From Ciona savignyi (taxonomy: Eukaryota; Chordata; Ascidiacea; Phlebobranchia; Cionidae): 64,000 nucleotides of DNA. Under the pieces are notes generated by a model. The model saw nothing but the letters and a program-made list of their open reading frames with translations, was not told where the DNA came from and made no database searches. Position numbers and translations under genes: made by a program. Position 1 is the stretch's first letter. Every line of letters begins with the position of its first letter. The stretch is taken from the NCBI GenBank assembly GCA_000149265.1, contig CH003412.1, forward strand, positions 5,477,358 to 5,541,357. The letters are read 5' to 3'. Shown here one piece after another: positions 48,901-60,163 of this stretch.

Positions 48901-51900
48901 GGTGGCCTGGAAGAATTGCGAACCGAACCGAGCTCAGTGGGCCAATCGACCCACCAGACGACCCGACTCGTTGGATAAAATGGTTCGGAGATGCCAAGTT
49001 TACAGAGGTGATGATTGTTTTAATTACAATTTTGGGGATTAAAAAATCTTTTTGGTTGCTGTGTTAGTGTCTGTGAAGGGCAGCGCTAAAAGGAGGGAAA
49101 GCGGGAAACTGCTCAACAAAACTAGCGAAATTAATTTTAGCCCTTTCATAAACACTAATCTTAACCCCAGAACTAACCCTAACTGTAACCCCCTGTTTAA
49201 AACTATCTCCAATTTCGTAATCTTCATTTTAGTGTGCAGTTTTCCTTCTTCCCTCCTTCCTGCTTTCCCTTCCTTTTAGTTTTCCCCTCTGTACAAGTGT
49301 TTCAGCTAATTGAACGAACCCAACGGTTATTTCAATGTAATTTTTTAAAAGGTGTTTCATTTTTTCTTTTTATTATATGGAAACTAGTATTTATATTTTT
49401 TATTGTAAATTTTCAATTATTGAATAAAATTAATGATCAAAGCAAAAAATAACACTGTAACGATTATATGTTTGATTTCATTTGGTGTTTTATGCTTAAA
49501 TTATATTTGTTTTAGACAAAAGTTGATGATATGGCTTATCTTCATGACTTTACCAAATTCTTTAAGGAGAAATCCTATGAAAGAAATAAGTCTTATGGAA
49601 TTGCCATTGACCTAGCAATTAAGGAGGCTGCACAAAGATCAGGCAAGTTTACATATCTGTTCGTTTCCAGCTGTCCTGCCCTTGTTCCCCTGGCACTTTG
49701 CAGGAGCAGTTATTTATAACCGGTTTGTTTTGCCAGATCTCTGTAACTGAAACATTTTAAATGGTAAACAGAATATACACAAACCCACAATTTTTTATTT
49801 TTTTATATTTATTTTAGGTGTGTTAGGAAACTTTCACATTTAGATTTTAGAATTTTAGACTGTAATTTGGGTTGTCCTTTTTAATATATTTTTATACAAA
49901 GCTTTAAACCAACTCCTAATGGAAGCAATCTTATTATTTACCTTATGTTCATTGACAAAATGTCTTGATGTAGATTTCGTGATAAATTCTGCATTTCTTA
50001 ATAGGAAAACGGCTGAAGTCTGCTGCAGCTGGAATAACTTGGGCAAAAGAAAAATTTTATCCGGAAGGATATCTTTCAATTTTACCAAAAGGCTGGACTG
50101 GTATGAACATCTTGATATTTGAAATCTTTGTTTGCAATTTGATTGTAATCTGTTCTTAAGGTTTAACGGATGTATTTATTATATTACCAAACATTTCTTG
50201 TAATTGCCAGTTTTATATACTTTTTGGTATTTTGCTTTTTTCTGTTCCTGTGTAATGAATATTTTATGTTTTCATTTTAATTAGGACAAAAAATTGATAA
50301 AATAAATTTTGATACTTGATTTAGGACCATAAATTTCAACATAGTTGATCATGAGTGTCAAAATTAAATTGACTCTATTTTACTGGTGAAATATAAAGTG
50401 TCACAGAGGTATACATTTTTTATTACACCAATGGTACAAAAATACCTAATGCCTAATTACATAGTGTTTAAGTAGTATATATTTCTTAGTTATTTTTAGG
50501 TGCTGTAATACAAATTAAAATGCATACTGTGTGTTCCTGCAACTCCTAGTTTTAGCTCTATGTTCTAATTGGTTGTAAATCTCCTATCCTTATCCTATCC
50601 TATCCTAAATTTCACAATGTAAACCTTGCGCATCATATGAGCCAAATGTCAATTTGAAGTTAACAACCTTTTTTTGGAAATCATTGGACGTGAAGACCAT
50701 GATAGAAAAAAAATTTTATTTTTATTTTTTTGAACGTGTAGATCGTAATAGAACTGGACAATTGTTATTTACAGAGGACCACAGGTTGGAGATCAAGGAT
50801 TCCAACAAAAACGAGATGATGATTTCACAGGAGAGGAAAGGTAAGACGCAAGCAAAGAGAGCCGAAATTAACTGCCAGGATTTTACTAAGCAACGGAACG
50901 AAAGCTTTACCAAGGTGAGACACATGTCGAGTAATAAAAAATTGTCTGAATATTGCGCAATATACGGGATGTCAGAGGTATTTACTGAGTGTTGTATACA
51001 ATATCAATGTATCATACTATCCTCCATGGTGAGAATGGTGCAACTTATTAACAAATGCATTTATCTAAGCATCTGTTGAGTTGTGGTTTTAGGGGTTATT
51101 TATAAAATGTTGTATTCTATATACATGTTAATTTTAAATTAATAATCTTCAACCACTTCAAAGTTCTATGAGTTTAAGCAAGTTTGCCGAGGCATGCTTG
51201 TTAAGAGCCTAAAGATCTTACATGCAAATATTGACTATAATGTATGATTCTTACATACTTAAACTGCCCACCAGGAGCCAAGTGACGCCCTTACTGAATA
51301 ATTAATACTAAATTACTAACATAATTTAAATAATATAAGTATTATTCGCAATTTTTAAATTTTTATATCTAAAACATTATTTATCTAATCCTACAAACCT
51401 GACTAATCCTACAATGTAAGGTCAAAAAATCCTAGCTTTGGGTGAGTTTCGAACCCACACACTGAGAGTAACATCATCACGATATTCTCCAGGTGATGGA
51501 AAACCTACTGGATCTTGAAAAGGTTTGTTTAGGTTGCGGGAACCTTGAAATTAGCTGCCCACATCCTTTGTTTGTTGGTGGATTATGCCAAATGTGTGAG
51601 GTGAGAATATGTTTTTATACATTACCTCAAAATTGAATCACTTCTGTACCTTACTTGGTTATTTTTGGGCATATGTCATTTCTCTGGAAATAAGTAGAAT
51701 GTTAAAAACAAGGAAAAGAAATATAGGGCCAATATAAGACTTTTATTTTAAGATCTTTGGAAGTATTAATTAATTTCATCGTAAAAAAATCATTTTGACA
51801 CGTATCTTAAAATGAATTGCTAATTAACTTACGATTTTTTCTTTTGGAAATCTGCTTTCTTTCAAAGTATGTTCCAATAAATAAAATGTTTTAGTATTTA

Positions 51901-54900
51901 TAACCATGTGTGAGAAAACTAGGTTTCAGTCCAATTGTAGTTTATAGATCGATATCCAGTAAGAGGCTTTCCCAAGAACATAACCATACAGTCTTGTAGT
52001 ATAATTGCATATCGAACCAGAAAACTGTATATATATAACCTGATAACAACCCTTATATGTGTTCTTTCTACCACTTTCTGCAAAGATAAACTCGAAATAA
52101 AATTCCAGGTGGACTACAGAGAGAGTTGTTACTTATTGGACGACAGTGGCTATTCATGCTACTGTTGTGTGTGTGGGGGTGGCAAGAGGATATTCCTGTG
52201 TGATGATCAAAACTGCTGCAGGTAGTAGCATATAAGTGTCTGGTGTTAAATTCATTTTGTGACATTTTTAAAAAAAATTCAGAAGTTTTTGCTCGATTTG
52301 CTTGGATTTGATGGTTGGTGAAGGAAGATCTAAATGGGTGAGTAAAATTAAAGTTGGTTCAAGAAGGGATAGTTTTAACTTTTCGGTGGGAAAAGGGATG
52401 TTAACACATATTGCTCCGGCTGTCAGATGACCGGAGTTGCAGTATGATTTACATGTGTGATTAAGTTGTTCCTTAAATTTTAATAAAACCTTTTTACTGG
52501 ATGTGGGCAATGTTTGCTAAATGCCGTGCCTAAGGACACAACCGAATTGCTGGAGCTAGTTTTGAAATTGCAATTCTTCAGCTGAAATCCAAGCCACTTA
52601 TCCACCAAGCTATTTGACCATAATATCCAAGTTAAAATTGCGAATGGGAAAACTCAGATGGCATCATTACACAGACAATTATCAAATTCCCTTCTGCTCA
52701 CCTCAAGTTACCAGGAGCTATTGTATTGTGTCAAGAGTCAATTGGTATTAGGCGACATCCGCTAATTGCCTTGCCCAGCCACTTAACTAACTAGTTAGCG
52801 GTGTTAATTTAACATTTATTAGGCAGACAGCCCAACTCTGTTGGACAGTGCAAACTGGCTGTACTTATAACAACATGCACACCGGTATAAGCAGTTCAAC
52901 AGGTGTCAATGCACTTTGACCCACTGCCAAAACAACAAGTTTGCTCTCATGCTTATCTCACAGGTTTTGCAACAATCGCCGTGGAAATGCAACCTTTGTG
53001 TGGATGGCAAGGAAGGATTGTTGGAGCGACGATACAACTGGCAGGAATTGTTGGTAAAGTTTGTTGCTGACGGTGATGATGAAGACGAATATGAGGTAAC
53101 CCATGCTACCTTGAGTCCGGCGGATTAGTCTGGTGGTTAAGTGTGTCACCTTTCAGCCGGAGGGTTGCTGTTCGAAACTGGTTGCTAGCCAGTCAGTTGT
53201 TTCCTTTTGAAAGGCACTTGACAGACATTGCCTGAACCCAGCGGCTTAATGGGTTCCACTAAATTAAAAGAATGTCTGAATCATACACAACACACTGCAA
53301 TAGCTCCTGTAACCCGACGGTGGGCGAGAGGTGCTCTGACGATTGTCCGTGTATTAACCCTTTTGGTTTTTCCATTTAACGGTATAAACATGAATATTCT
53401 AATTCTACTACAATACTATTTCATATTACTCCAATACTGTATTTTTTATTTAGTGCTGTGCACACCAATGAGTTTTCTTACACTATAGTGCATTGCATTT
53501 CAGCCTGAGGATTGTAGGTTTTAAAACTGGTTGCCAGTTTGTTGGTTGTGTCCTTGGGCACTTAGTGATCATTGCCTAAACTCAGTGATTAATGGTATCT
53601 ATTAAATTTAAGAAACGTCTAAATCATACATAGGCCTACACTGCAATAGCTCCGTTAACCCGACAGTGGGCGCAAGGTATTCTGACGATTACCTGTGTAT
53701 AATGCCCCGTGCATTTCATTCATAGGGATAAACAAGAATATCTTTTAATATAGTATACACACAGTCTGATTACTTCGTTCTCGTGGTTGAGTTACTAAAG
53801 CTGTTTTATTGTGATTTACATCATAAAGACATTGCCTTATATTTTGTTTAATCATAAAGGATGCAGTACTGCAAATCCTACAGGTGGAGCAAAGCAACAA
53901 TTGCCCAGCTGTGTTGTTTTAAACCTCTGTCTATGTTGTTTAGATTTTGTCGCTTCCCAAAAGCTTACCTCACCGACAAAGGAAACCAATGAAAGTTCTT
54001 TCCTTGTTCGATGGAATATCCACAGGTTCCGTGTTTTATGATTTATACAATTAGCAAAATCTTTCCTTTGTCACATGAAAAAGTCTATTCTTAAAATCGA
54101 TAAGATGTATACTGTATGAAGATTTACATTTATTTAAATATTCAACAATTTTGTAGTTTTTTGTTAGATTAGACTGTACTCTAATATGGGTTTATATGTT
54201 TTATAAAACAAAACAAGACATGTATATATCCGTGAATGGAAAACCCAAGGGGGTAAACACATTGGCAATCGTCTGATCACCTTGCGCCTACTGTCGGGTT
54301 GCCGGAGCTATTGTGTTAAGTATGATTCACACTTTCCTTCAATTTAGTAGAACCCAATAATCCGCTGGGTTCAGGCAATGTCCGTTAAGTGCCTTGCCCA
54401 AGGACGCAACCTACCAGTTTTGTACGTGTCACTTTTCAAGTAAAAGGCACTGCACTAACCAAACAGACTAATCTGTTGGACTATACATACATACATGTGC
54501 CTTGGCACAATAATAATTACACTGTAAACTTATTGTATTTTTTTAATGTCGTATTTTAATGCTTCGTACTTTTTATGCTCGCCAACAGATATTTTTAGTT
54601 TTTGTTTGTTTATGTAATTGCACGATTTTCTGTCTACAATTTTAAACTTTAAACCTTCAAACACATTTTAACAGGATTTGTCAGTTTGCAACAGTTGGGA
54701 ATAAATGTTGAGGTTTACTTTGCTTCGGAAATTGACCATGAAGCTATCTGTGTGTCGGAGATACGACACCCATTGCACATAAAGCATGTGGGCGATGCCT
54801 GTGAAATCACTGACAAAATGGTGAGGAATTGAAAATGAAAACAATATTTTCTTCTATTTATGTTATGTTTTATATAATGTTCTATTCAGAATATATTTTC

Positions 54901-57900
54901 TTTTAATTATGTAATGTTCTATTTATGGATTTATGAAATGTTCTATTTATGGATTTATGTAATGTTCTATTCAGTTATATTTTCTTCCATTTATGTAATA
55001 TTCTATTTATGGATTTATGTAGTGTTCTATTCAGTTATATTTTCTTCCATTTATTTAATGTTCTATTTATGTTATGTTATAAGAAAAGGATAGGGACCCA
55101 TTTTTTATTCCTGTGAATGAGAAAATGCAGGGGTTTAATCGTAAGGGTAACTGTCAGATTAAATCCGATCATCGGGTTATTGGATCTATTCAAGTGTGTT
55201 GTTTTTAATCAAAAAGTTTTTATTTAGTGTATTAGAACCCATTAATCCATTGGGTCTAATCGATTTCCAATAAATGCATTGCTCTAGAACAAAACAGACT
55301 AGCTAGTTTCGAACCTCCAACCATTTGAGTGAAAGGCTATGCACTAAGTGACTTAGCTATTTGTCCAGACAAATTAAAAAGGGGTAATTTCAATAAAAAG
55401 TATATATAATTTGGTTGCTATTTTATTTATGAGTGTAATTGTGTTTTTTTGATAAAGTCTTGTTAACCAACTGGTCCTTTTTCTACCACTTGGCAAGTGT
55501 ATTTCTTACAAACTTATTCAGCATGTTATGGATCTCTAATGGGTCATTGGGAGAAAACTAAAAGGAGGGAAAGCGGGAAGGAGGGAAAGAGAAAAACCGC
55601 ACATTGAAATAAAAATTATGACATTAGAGTTAGCAGTTTCCCTCCCTCCTTCCCTCTTTCCCTCTTTTTAGTGTTGCCCGGGGCATTGTATTTCTGCATC
55701 ATGTTTTAAATTATCTGCAATTAGCTTGGTGATTGGGGACCATTCGACCTTGTGATTGGTGGAAGCCCTTGCAACGATCTTTCTATTGTTAACCCTGCAA
55801 GAAAGGGAATTTGGTCAGGTAAGAGAGGGAGTGTGGTTCGTTCATTTCAGAATTAGGAACTGATTCGGAATTATTTTTTGATTCCAGCAACTCCAAATTA
55901 AGTGCTTAAAATGCAACAAAATTAATTTTATTTTAATTTTAATTAAAAATTAAAAAATCAAATCAATTTTTATTGCTTGGTTGCACCCATGAAAAAAAGC
56001 AACTCCAAATTAATTGCTCAAAGTGTAACAAAACTAACTTTATTTTAATTTTGATTAAAAATTCAATATGGATAACATTTGTTTTTTTTTCAGTTAACAA
56101 TGATGATTACAATTAAAAAAATATTTATCACTCATACATGAAGTTCTTATTTTCTTAATTAAGTTAGTGTAAAAAAGGTTTTTTTCTTGCTCTCTAACAA
56201 AAGTAATGTATGTATAATTACCAGCCAAACAGTCCCGAGACCAAACCTTGGCTGAAAGTTTGTTTAAGTGAAATAAAAATTGTTTTTCCCTAAACATATC
56301 CTGTTGTATACAGACAAGGGATCTGGTCATTTGTTCTTTGAGTACGTTCGAATCTTAAACACCTGCAAGTTGTTGGCTGCCAGCAACCAGCGATCACTCT
56401 TCTGGCTCTTTGAGAATGTGGTGTGCATGGACCAGAACTCGAGGAAGACCATTTCCCACTACTTGCAGGTGAAGGAAAAATCTGGTGAAACGATTGTACT
56501 AAAAAAATAATCTAAATTCATTTGCGGATAAACTAAATTTATTTTCGAATAACTAAATTTATTTTTGGGATAATACTTTTGTTTTGTTTAACAGATTAGT
56601 CTGGTAGGTTAGCTGGTGGGTTCTACCATATTAAAGGAAAGTGTGAATCATATACAACACACTAAAACAGCTCCGGTAACCTGACAGGGGACATATGGTG
56701 ATCTGACTATTGCCTGTGTGTTAACCCCTTTAGTTGCCTATGCGCTCGCAAATCATTCGAGTTGGTAATAAGAATTGCATCTGCAGAGAAACCCAGTGGT
56801 GCTGGATGCCAAATTTGTGTCACCTGCTCATAGACCAAGATGCTTTTGGGGCAATCTGCCTGGAATGCGGCGGTATATATGAATCAATTTATACTCGAGT
56901 CTAGTAATGTTGATTTAAATAACGTTTTTTGCATATTTTTATTTTAATTCTAAATTAGTTTTATTGAACAATATATTAAACAATTTTCGTTTTTCTGTCA
57001 TTCTTGTTGCATCATTTTGACAATTTTACATGCCTTGAAGATTGTTTTCCTCACACTAGGAAACTTCTTTTTCCTAATTATTACTGGAAATTAGTTTTAT
57101 TGTATTCTAATGGAAAAAAATACACATTAAATTTTGACTATTTTACCATGTTCACATCTTTTTAGTTAAATCGTGGTTATATAAAAAGGTTTTATTGTAT
57201 CCTAGGGAAAAACACGCTTTAGCTGTCAACATAATTTCGTCACAATCAAGCCCTTTTATTTAAGTGTATCTTTAACACAATTTGTCATGTTAAAGCTTAT
57301 TACATTAAAAAGCATCAATATGTAAATTTAAATATCGTATTCATCAGCCCACTGGTACCAACGAGCGCCCACAAACTGACGTTGGGTGAATGTCTTGAAC
57401 CCGGCAGACGCGCAACCACTGAGAAGCTGAGGACAATAACTACCAAGCTCGGTTCAATCAGGGGAGGGTGTGAAGGTGGAAATAACGGCTTGGGGAGTAA
57501 TTCGCTGGTTTTGCAACAGAGAAATCAACACGACTGTCTCTGGATAACGGAAATAGAAAGGTACGTGTGGTGGTTTGGAATATGGTGGAAAGAATGGCTG
57601 ATTAGCAGGATAGAGTACTGATGATGGATGTTGCGAAAAGCAAGCATGTTAAATTTTAACACCTTCAAGCTGCTGTAATGTGTTTGTGCTTTATATATTT
57701 AAAAAAAAATTTATATTAAAACTACAATTGTAGGACATTTTAGTTTGTTTTTATTCGATTTACATCTGGTGTGACTAACATACGGACCTATAAATGTATT
57801 TGTTGTTTGTCATATGTAGAATATTCCAATTGATCCCTGTAAATAGGAAAACGCAGTAGTATAATGATACGAACCATCATCAATTTACCGCCCAGTGTTG

Positions 57901-58280
57901 CATTACCTGGCATTCAGTTTTGATCCTTCACCCATCTGACTGAAAGGCAACACACTAACCCACCAAACCATACAAAGTGTTGCAATAACTTGCATTCAGT
58001 TTTGATGCTGAACCCATTTGACTGAGAAGCAACACACTAACCCACCAAACTATACAAAGTGTTGCAATAACTTGCATCCAGTTTTGAACCTGTACCCATC
58101 TGACTGAGAAGCAACCTCTAACCCACCAAACCATACAGGGTGTTCGGTTTCCCGGACCACTACACTGATGTGTGCAACCTGCCTCGTAGTGGGAGACTCA
58201 GAGTGCTCGGCAAGTCCTGGAGCGTGCCAGTCATCAAACATTTGTTTACACCGCTTAAAGATTACTTCAGTTCGGTTTAG
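45975..58280 (+). CDS. DNMT3: DNMT3 de novo DNA (cytosine-5) methyltransferase (17 exons, 668 aa)
   Basis: Transfers methyl groups from SAM to cytosine C5 in the nucleus. Exons: 45975-46042, 46206-46317, 48870-49007, 49516-49642, 50005-50100, 50775-50914, 51493-51600, 52109-52221, 52283-52337, 52964-53095, 53944-54025, 54675-54820, 55725-55818, 56314-56468, 56787-56872, 57348-57560, 58139-58280. The total, 2007 nt, is a multiple of three. A short basic N-terminus leads to PWWP, ADD and catalytic domains in vertebrate DNMT3 order. Catalytic motifs: [10 protein letters not shown] (I), GGSPCNDLS with the nucleophilic Cys (IV), LFENVV (VI), [10 protein letters not shown] (VIII region), [14 protein letters not shown] (X). 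The protein ends KDYFSSV. Length is close to human DNMT3A2 (about 690 aa). Exons 1-2 are inferred from phase and from joining PREDL to LVWGKCRGF. Intron 4 has a GC donor. The PWWP domain keeps GWWPGRI and IKWFGDAKF. Confidence 0.93.
46478..47790 (+). mobile_element. SINE copy split by a TTAA element (DNMT3 intron 2)
   Basis: Forward SINE sequence (TATCCTTGCACATGGCTC...GAGAAACCTC) stops at 46559 and resumes at 47656 (TCATTTACAAATACAACACACTACA). The part between is the element at 46564-47651. Confidence 0.8.
46564..47651. mobile_element. TTAA-flanked (piggyBac-type) non-autonomous element, 1088 bp
   Basis: TTAA lies on both sides (46560-46563, 47652-47655). Ends CTCTTTCCGTCCC and GGGAGTGAAAGAG are inverse repeats with two mismatches. 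A perfect palindrome AACTCGCCATATATGGCGAG sits just inside the left end. Frames at 46697-46918 and 46997-47182 look non-coding. Confidence 0.85.
48008..48278 (-). mobile_element. Full-length SINE copy (DNMT3 intron 2)
   Basis: Reversed copy running from ATTCATGTTTATCCCCGGG to CACTTAACCAGCCGG. Close to the family consensus. Confidence 0.9.
49073..49297. mobile_element. MITE of the AAAACTA-TIR family (DNMT3 intron 3)
   Basis: Left GCGCTAAAAGGAGGGAAAGC and right CTTTCCCTTCCTTTTAG are inverse repeats. The interior includes AACACTAATCTTAACCCC and AACTAACCCTAACTG. Confidence 0.75.
49643..49644 (+). other. Non-canonical GC splice donor, DNMT3 intron 4
   Basis: The exon ends TCAG and the intron starts GCAAGT. 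The next exon begins at 50005 after ATAG. Phase 1 to phase 1 gives [12 protein letters not shown]. No nearby GT donor keeps the frame. Confidence 0.8.
51493..53095 (+). other. ADD (GATA plus PHD-like) domain of DNMT3
   Basis: Exons 7-10 carry the zinc ligands in order: [50 protein letters not shown] and PWKCNLC. This matches the ADD fold that binds unmodified H3K4 and autoinhibits vertebrate DNMT3A. No zinc ligand appears missing. Confidence 0.93.
52380..52800 (-). mobile_element. Two degraded SINE copies (DNMT3 intron 9)
   Basis: Reversed, diverged copies at about 52380-52610 and 52640-52800, recognised by GTTAACACA...GTCAGATGACCGGAG and by CACACAACC-like head blocks. Confidence 0.6.
53125..53402 (+). 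mobile_element. SINE copy (DNMT3 intron 10)
   Basis: Forward copy beginning GATTAGTCTGGTGGTTAAG only about 30 bp after the exon 10 donor, ending AACATGAATATTC. Confidence 0.85.
53490..53740 (+). mobile_element. Second SINE copy (DNMT3 intron 10)
   Basis: Diverged forward copy in tandem with the previous one: GTTGGTTGTGTCCTTGGGCA, then CCGACAGTGGGCGCAAGG. Confidence 0.75.
54225..54482 (-). mobile_element. SINE copy (DNMT3 intron 11)
   Basis: Reversed copy: GTGAATGGAAAACCCAAGGG through CAATGTCCGTTAAGTGCC to AACCAAACAGACTAATCTG. Confidence 0.85.
54835..55080. repeat. Tandem repeat of TTATGTAATGTTCTATT units (DNMT3 intron 12)
   Basis: About ten copies of ATGTAATGTTCTATTTATGG-like units, some grouped into ~58-bp higher-order blocks with CAGTTATATTTTCTTCC. 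The array starts about 15 bp after the exon 12 donor. Confidence 0.85.
55083..55372 (-). mobile_element. Diverged SINE copy (DNMT3 intron 12)
   Basis: Reversed copy running from GAAAAGGATAGGGACCC to AGCTATTTGTCCAG. Confidence 0.75.
55549..55681. mobile_element. Minimal MITE of the AAAACTA-TIR family (133 bp)
   Basis: Left GAAAACTAAAAGGAGGGAAA and right TTTCCCTCTTTTTAGTGTT are inverse repeats of about 45 bp with almost no interior. It lies in DNMT3 intron 12. Confidence 0.8.
55888..56066. repeat. Tandem duplication of about 110 bp (DNMT3 intron 13)
   Basis: AGCAACTCCAAATTAAGTGC...TTTTATTTTAATTTTAATT recurs about 110 bp later with small changes. Confidence 0.75.
56594..56735 (+). mobile_element. 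SINE copy with internal deletion (DNMT3 intron 14)
   Basis: ATTAGTCTGGTAGGTTAG joins directly to GGTGGGTTCTACCATATT, then the normal 3' body. It ends about 50 bp before exon 15. Confidence 0.75.
57825..58138 (-). repeat. SINE remnant with tripled 82-bp head unit before the last DNMT3 exon
   Basis: A reversed SINE end is followed by three copies of an 82-bp unit starting near 57895, 57977 and 58059. Each holds TTGCAATAACTTGCATTCAG-like sequence, ACCCATCTGACTGA and CACTAACCCACCAAACCATA. The third copy supplies the acceptor CCATACAG used by the last exon. Confidence 0.85.
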
Positions 58281-58546
58281 GACCCGATAAGATTTTTAGA
58301 AAAACTTCTCTCTGGATTTTACATTCCTTTTGAATAGTTGGAATTCTGTGATGTCGTTGTTGTATTATTTTTCAATTTTCATATGAATTTTCTTTTTATG
58401 CACTTCTTTTTCGATTTTTCTGTGATCTTTGTATTTTCTGGTTACCAACCGAGTGTTATTTTACGCAAGTATTTCAATGGAATTGTAATGATCTGTATTG
58501 AACCTACCTGAACCCTTTTACGAACACTTCTTTTCCACAATTTTCA

Positions 58547-58552
58547 AATAAA
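58547..58552 (+). terminator. DNMT3 polyadenylation signal
   Basis: AATAAA 267 bp after the DNMT3 stop codon and on its strand, the first such hexamer downstream. Confidence 0.7.
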
Positions 58553-59037
58553 TTTTAAAAACAAGTTGTCTGTACTTTATTTTCAGTAAAACCAATTGAA
58601 AAGCATGGGCTAATTTAGTCGCCACAGGTGAAAGTAAACTTAATATTTTAATTATACATTTAGAAACCTACACTTAATAAATGTGATAAAATCCAATTCA
58701 AATCTTGAAATTCATCATGTATTTACCTAGACAAAGCTTTTAGTGCCATTTTATGAACTGCCACTACTACGTCATCTCTTGAGTCAATATTCACACTTAT
58801 TTGTGAATGCAATTGCATCATACAAAAATCCCCAGGTAAATAATACATCAGTAGGAGTCTTACTTGCGAAAGAAAAAAAGTAAATGTTTAAAATAATTAT
58901 TTACTCTTTTTAAAACTGGAATTGGATTTTAATAAAGTGTAAAACAATGATTCATTTCAACCCAACAGTATTATTTCAGTTTCTCCTAATCAGTTCCTTT
59001 TTGTTAGCAGTGCCAAAAAATAGATCATAAATTTCGG
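58553..59037. other. Convergent DNMT3/BUD31 intergenic region
   Basis: AT-rich 3' flanks of two converging genes. No gene or recognisable repeat was seen. Confidence 0.6.
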
Positions 59038-59472
59038 TCACCCTGAGCAGCCCCTACAACCACAATGGACGCATTCGACCACTTTTCCTGCCTCCAATTT
59101 TGATTTCGGGACACGGCAGATACAGTTGGTGCCAAAGTTCGTGTCCCTGGCCTGTATGCACCGGAGGCAGCAAAGGTTCTCGTAGCCCTGCTTTTTCCAC
59201 TTTGCAATGAGATTCTTGTCAGCGATAGCCTCCTTCAGACAGAACTCATAGAGCTCACGGCTGATCGCCTTTCTCCGGTAAAACAAATCGTAGATGTAGC
59301 GCGATTTTTGATGGTGTAGTTTAAAGATCGGCCACAGGGTCTCGACTTTTCGTTTCCCGTCGTGTGATTCCGACTCTGCTTCGCGCATCTTTTGATCGAG
59401 TTCGTCCAGAGTCGGCTCGATCAGCTCCCAGCCATCCGGTGGTGGTTTTCTGCTGCGTCGTACTCTCGGCAT
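59038..59472 (-). CDS. BUD31: BUD31 (G10) spliceosomal protein, 144 aa
   Basis: A single-exon frame of 144 codons, the exact length of human BUD31. It starts [20 protein letters not shown] and ends [14 protein letters not shown]31 is a core NineTeen-complex-related component of the activated spliceosome in the nucleus. The C-terminal half has the invariant cysteines ([27 protein letters not shown]) that bind a zinc cluster. The sequence is very close to human throughout. The lack of introns is notable beside the intron-rich neighbours, but the gene is intact and shows no sign of retrocopy decay. A strong acceptor-like GCATTTTAG lies about 35 bases before the ATG, so a leader intron or trans-splice site is likely. 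It converges with DNMT3, whose stop lies 758 bp away. Confidence 0.98.
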   Translation of the reverse strand: MPRVRRSRKPPPDGWELIEPTLDELDQKMREAESESHDGKRKVETLWPIFKLHHQKSRYIYDLFYRRKAISRELYEFCLKEAIADKNLIAKWKKQGYENLCCLRCIQARDTNFGTNCICRVPKSKLEAGKVVECVHCGCRGCSG

Positions 59473-60137
59473 GTTTTAGTTTTAATTATAAAATCAGCTG
59501 TACCTAAAATGCAGTGCAAGATCAGTATAGCAAAAAAGGTAAATTTTATGGAAAATAACAGGTACTGGTCATGGCACTCTGTGTGACACAAACACTTAAT
59601 TTGCTACATAATCTACATCTAATACAAAAATTTAAAAATATTACTAAATCAACATACAGCATCATATTTTTGGCAGATAATACTTGCATCATAAAAGTTT
59701 TGTCATTACATAAACTTGTTCTAGTACAAGTTGAGTGAATGTGAGAGACCAAATATATGATGTCATTTTAACATAAATAAACAAACTTTTTTCAAATATT
59801 TCATACATCTGATATTACAATGCCACTTATAAACTATCTTGGTATTGATGCATATATCATAACAGGCAATATTTATAAGAGTATTGTGGGCAGTTATTTT
59901 GAAAGATTGCGTTAGCATTATATATATGAATAAAGCTTTTTACACGAATAGAAACTTTCACACTTGAACATGGACTACTATTTAAACTGCATAGGAAAAT
60001 ACAAAAACTTATTCAGTCTTAAAGAGCATGAATCCATAATACTGACATGATGCTTAAAGATCTACAATACTGATATGATGTTAATCAAACAGAATTTATA
60101 ATGATAGCAATACAAAAATTACAAAAAGTTCAGGTTT
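59473..60137. other. BUD31 upstream region
   Basis: AT-rich sequence between BUD31 and the CRTAP-like gene, which are in tandem on the minus strand. It contains the acceptor-like GCATTTTAG before BUD31. No other gene was seen. Confidence 0.6.
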
Positions 60138-60143
60138 TTTATT
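60138..60143 (-). terminator. CRTAP-like gene polyadenylation signal
   Basis: AATAAA on the minus strand (TTTATT as written), starting 21 nt after the stop codon, which implies a very short 3' UTR. Confidence 0.75.
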
Positions 60144-60163
60144 GAAGTAACGAAGAAGTTACT

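Larger units (their letters stand above)
48870..50100 (+). other. PWWP domain of DNMT3
   Basis: Exons 3-5 encode [16 protein letters not shown], then [11 protein letters not shown] and the helical tail ([14 protein letters not shown]...IKEAAQRSG). In DNMT3 proteins PWWP reads H3K36 methylation. The aromatic WWPG and WFGD elements are present, so histone reading looks possible. Confidence 0.93.
53944..58280 (+). other. Catalytic C5-methyltransferase domain of DNMT3
   Basis: Exons 11-17 carry motifs I (FDGISTG), IV (SPCNDLS), VI (FENVV), VIII (FWGNLPG), IX region ([10 protein letters not shown]) and X ([11 protein letters not shown]) without gaps or stops. The catalytic Cys of SPCN and the Glu of ENV are both present, so the enzyme should be active. 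Confidence 0.93.

Noticed and set aside
51421..51480. tRNA-like T-arm (GAGTTTCGAACCCACAC) before DNMT3 exon 7
   Set aside because: An isolated B-box-like stretch without the rest of a tRNA fold; too short to call.
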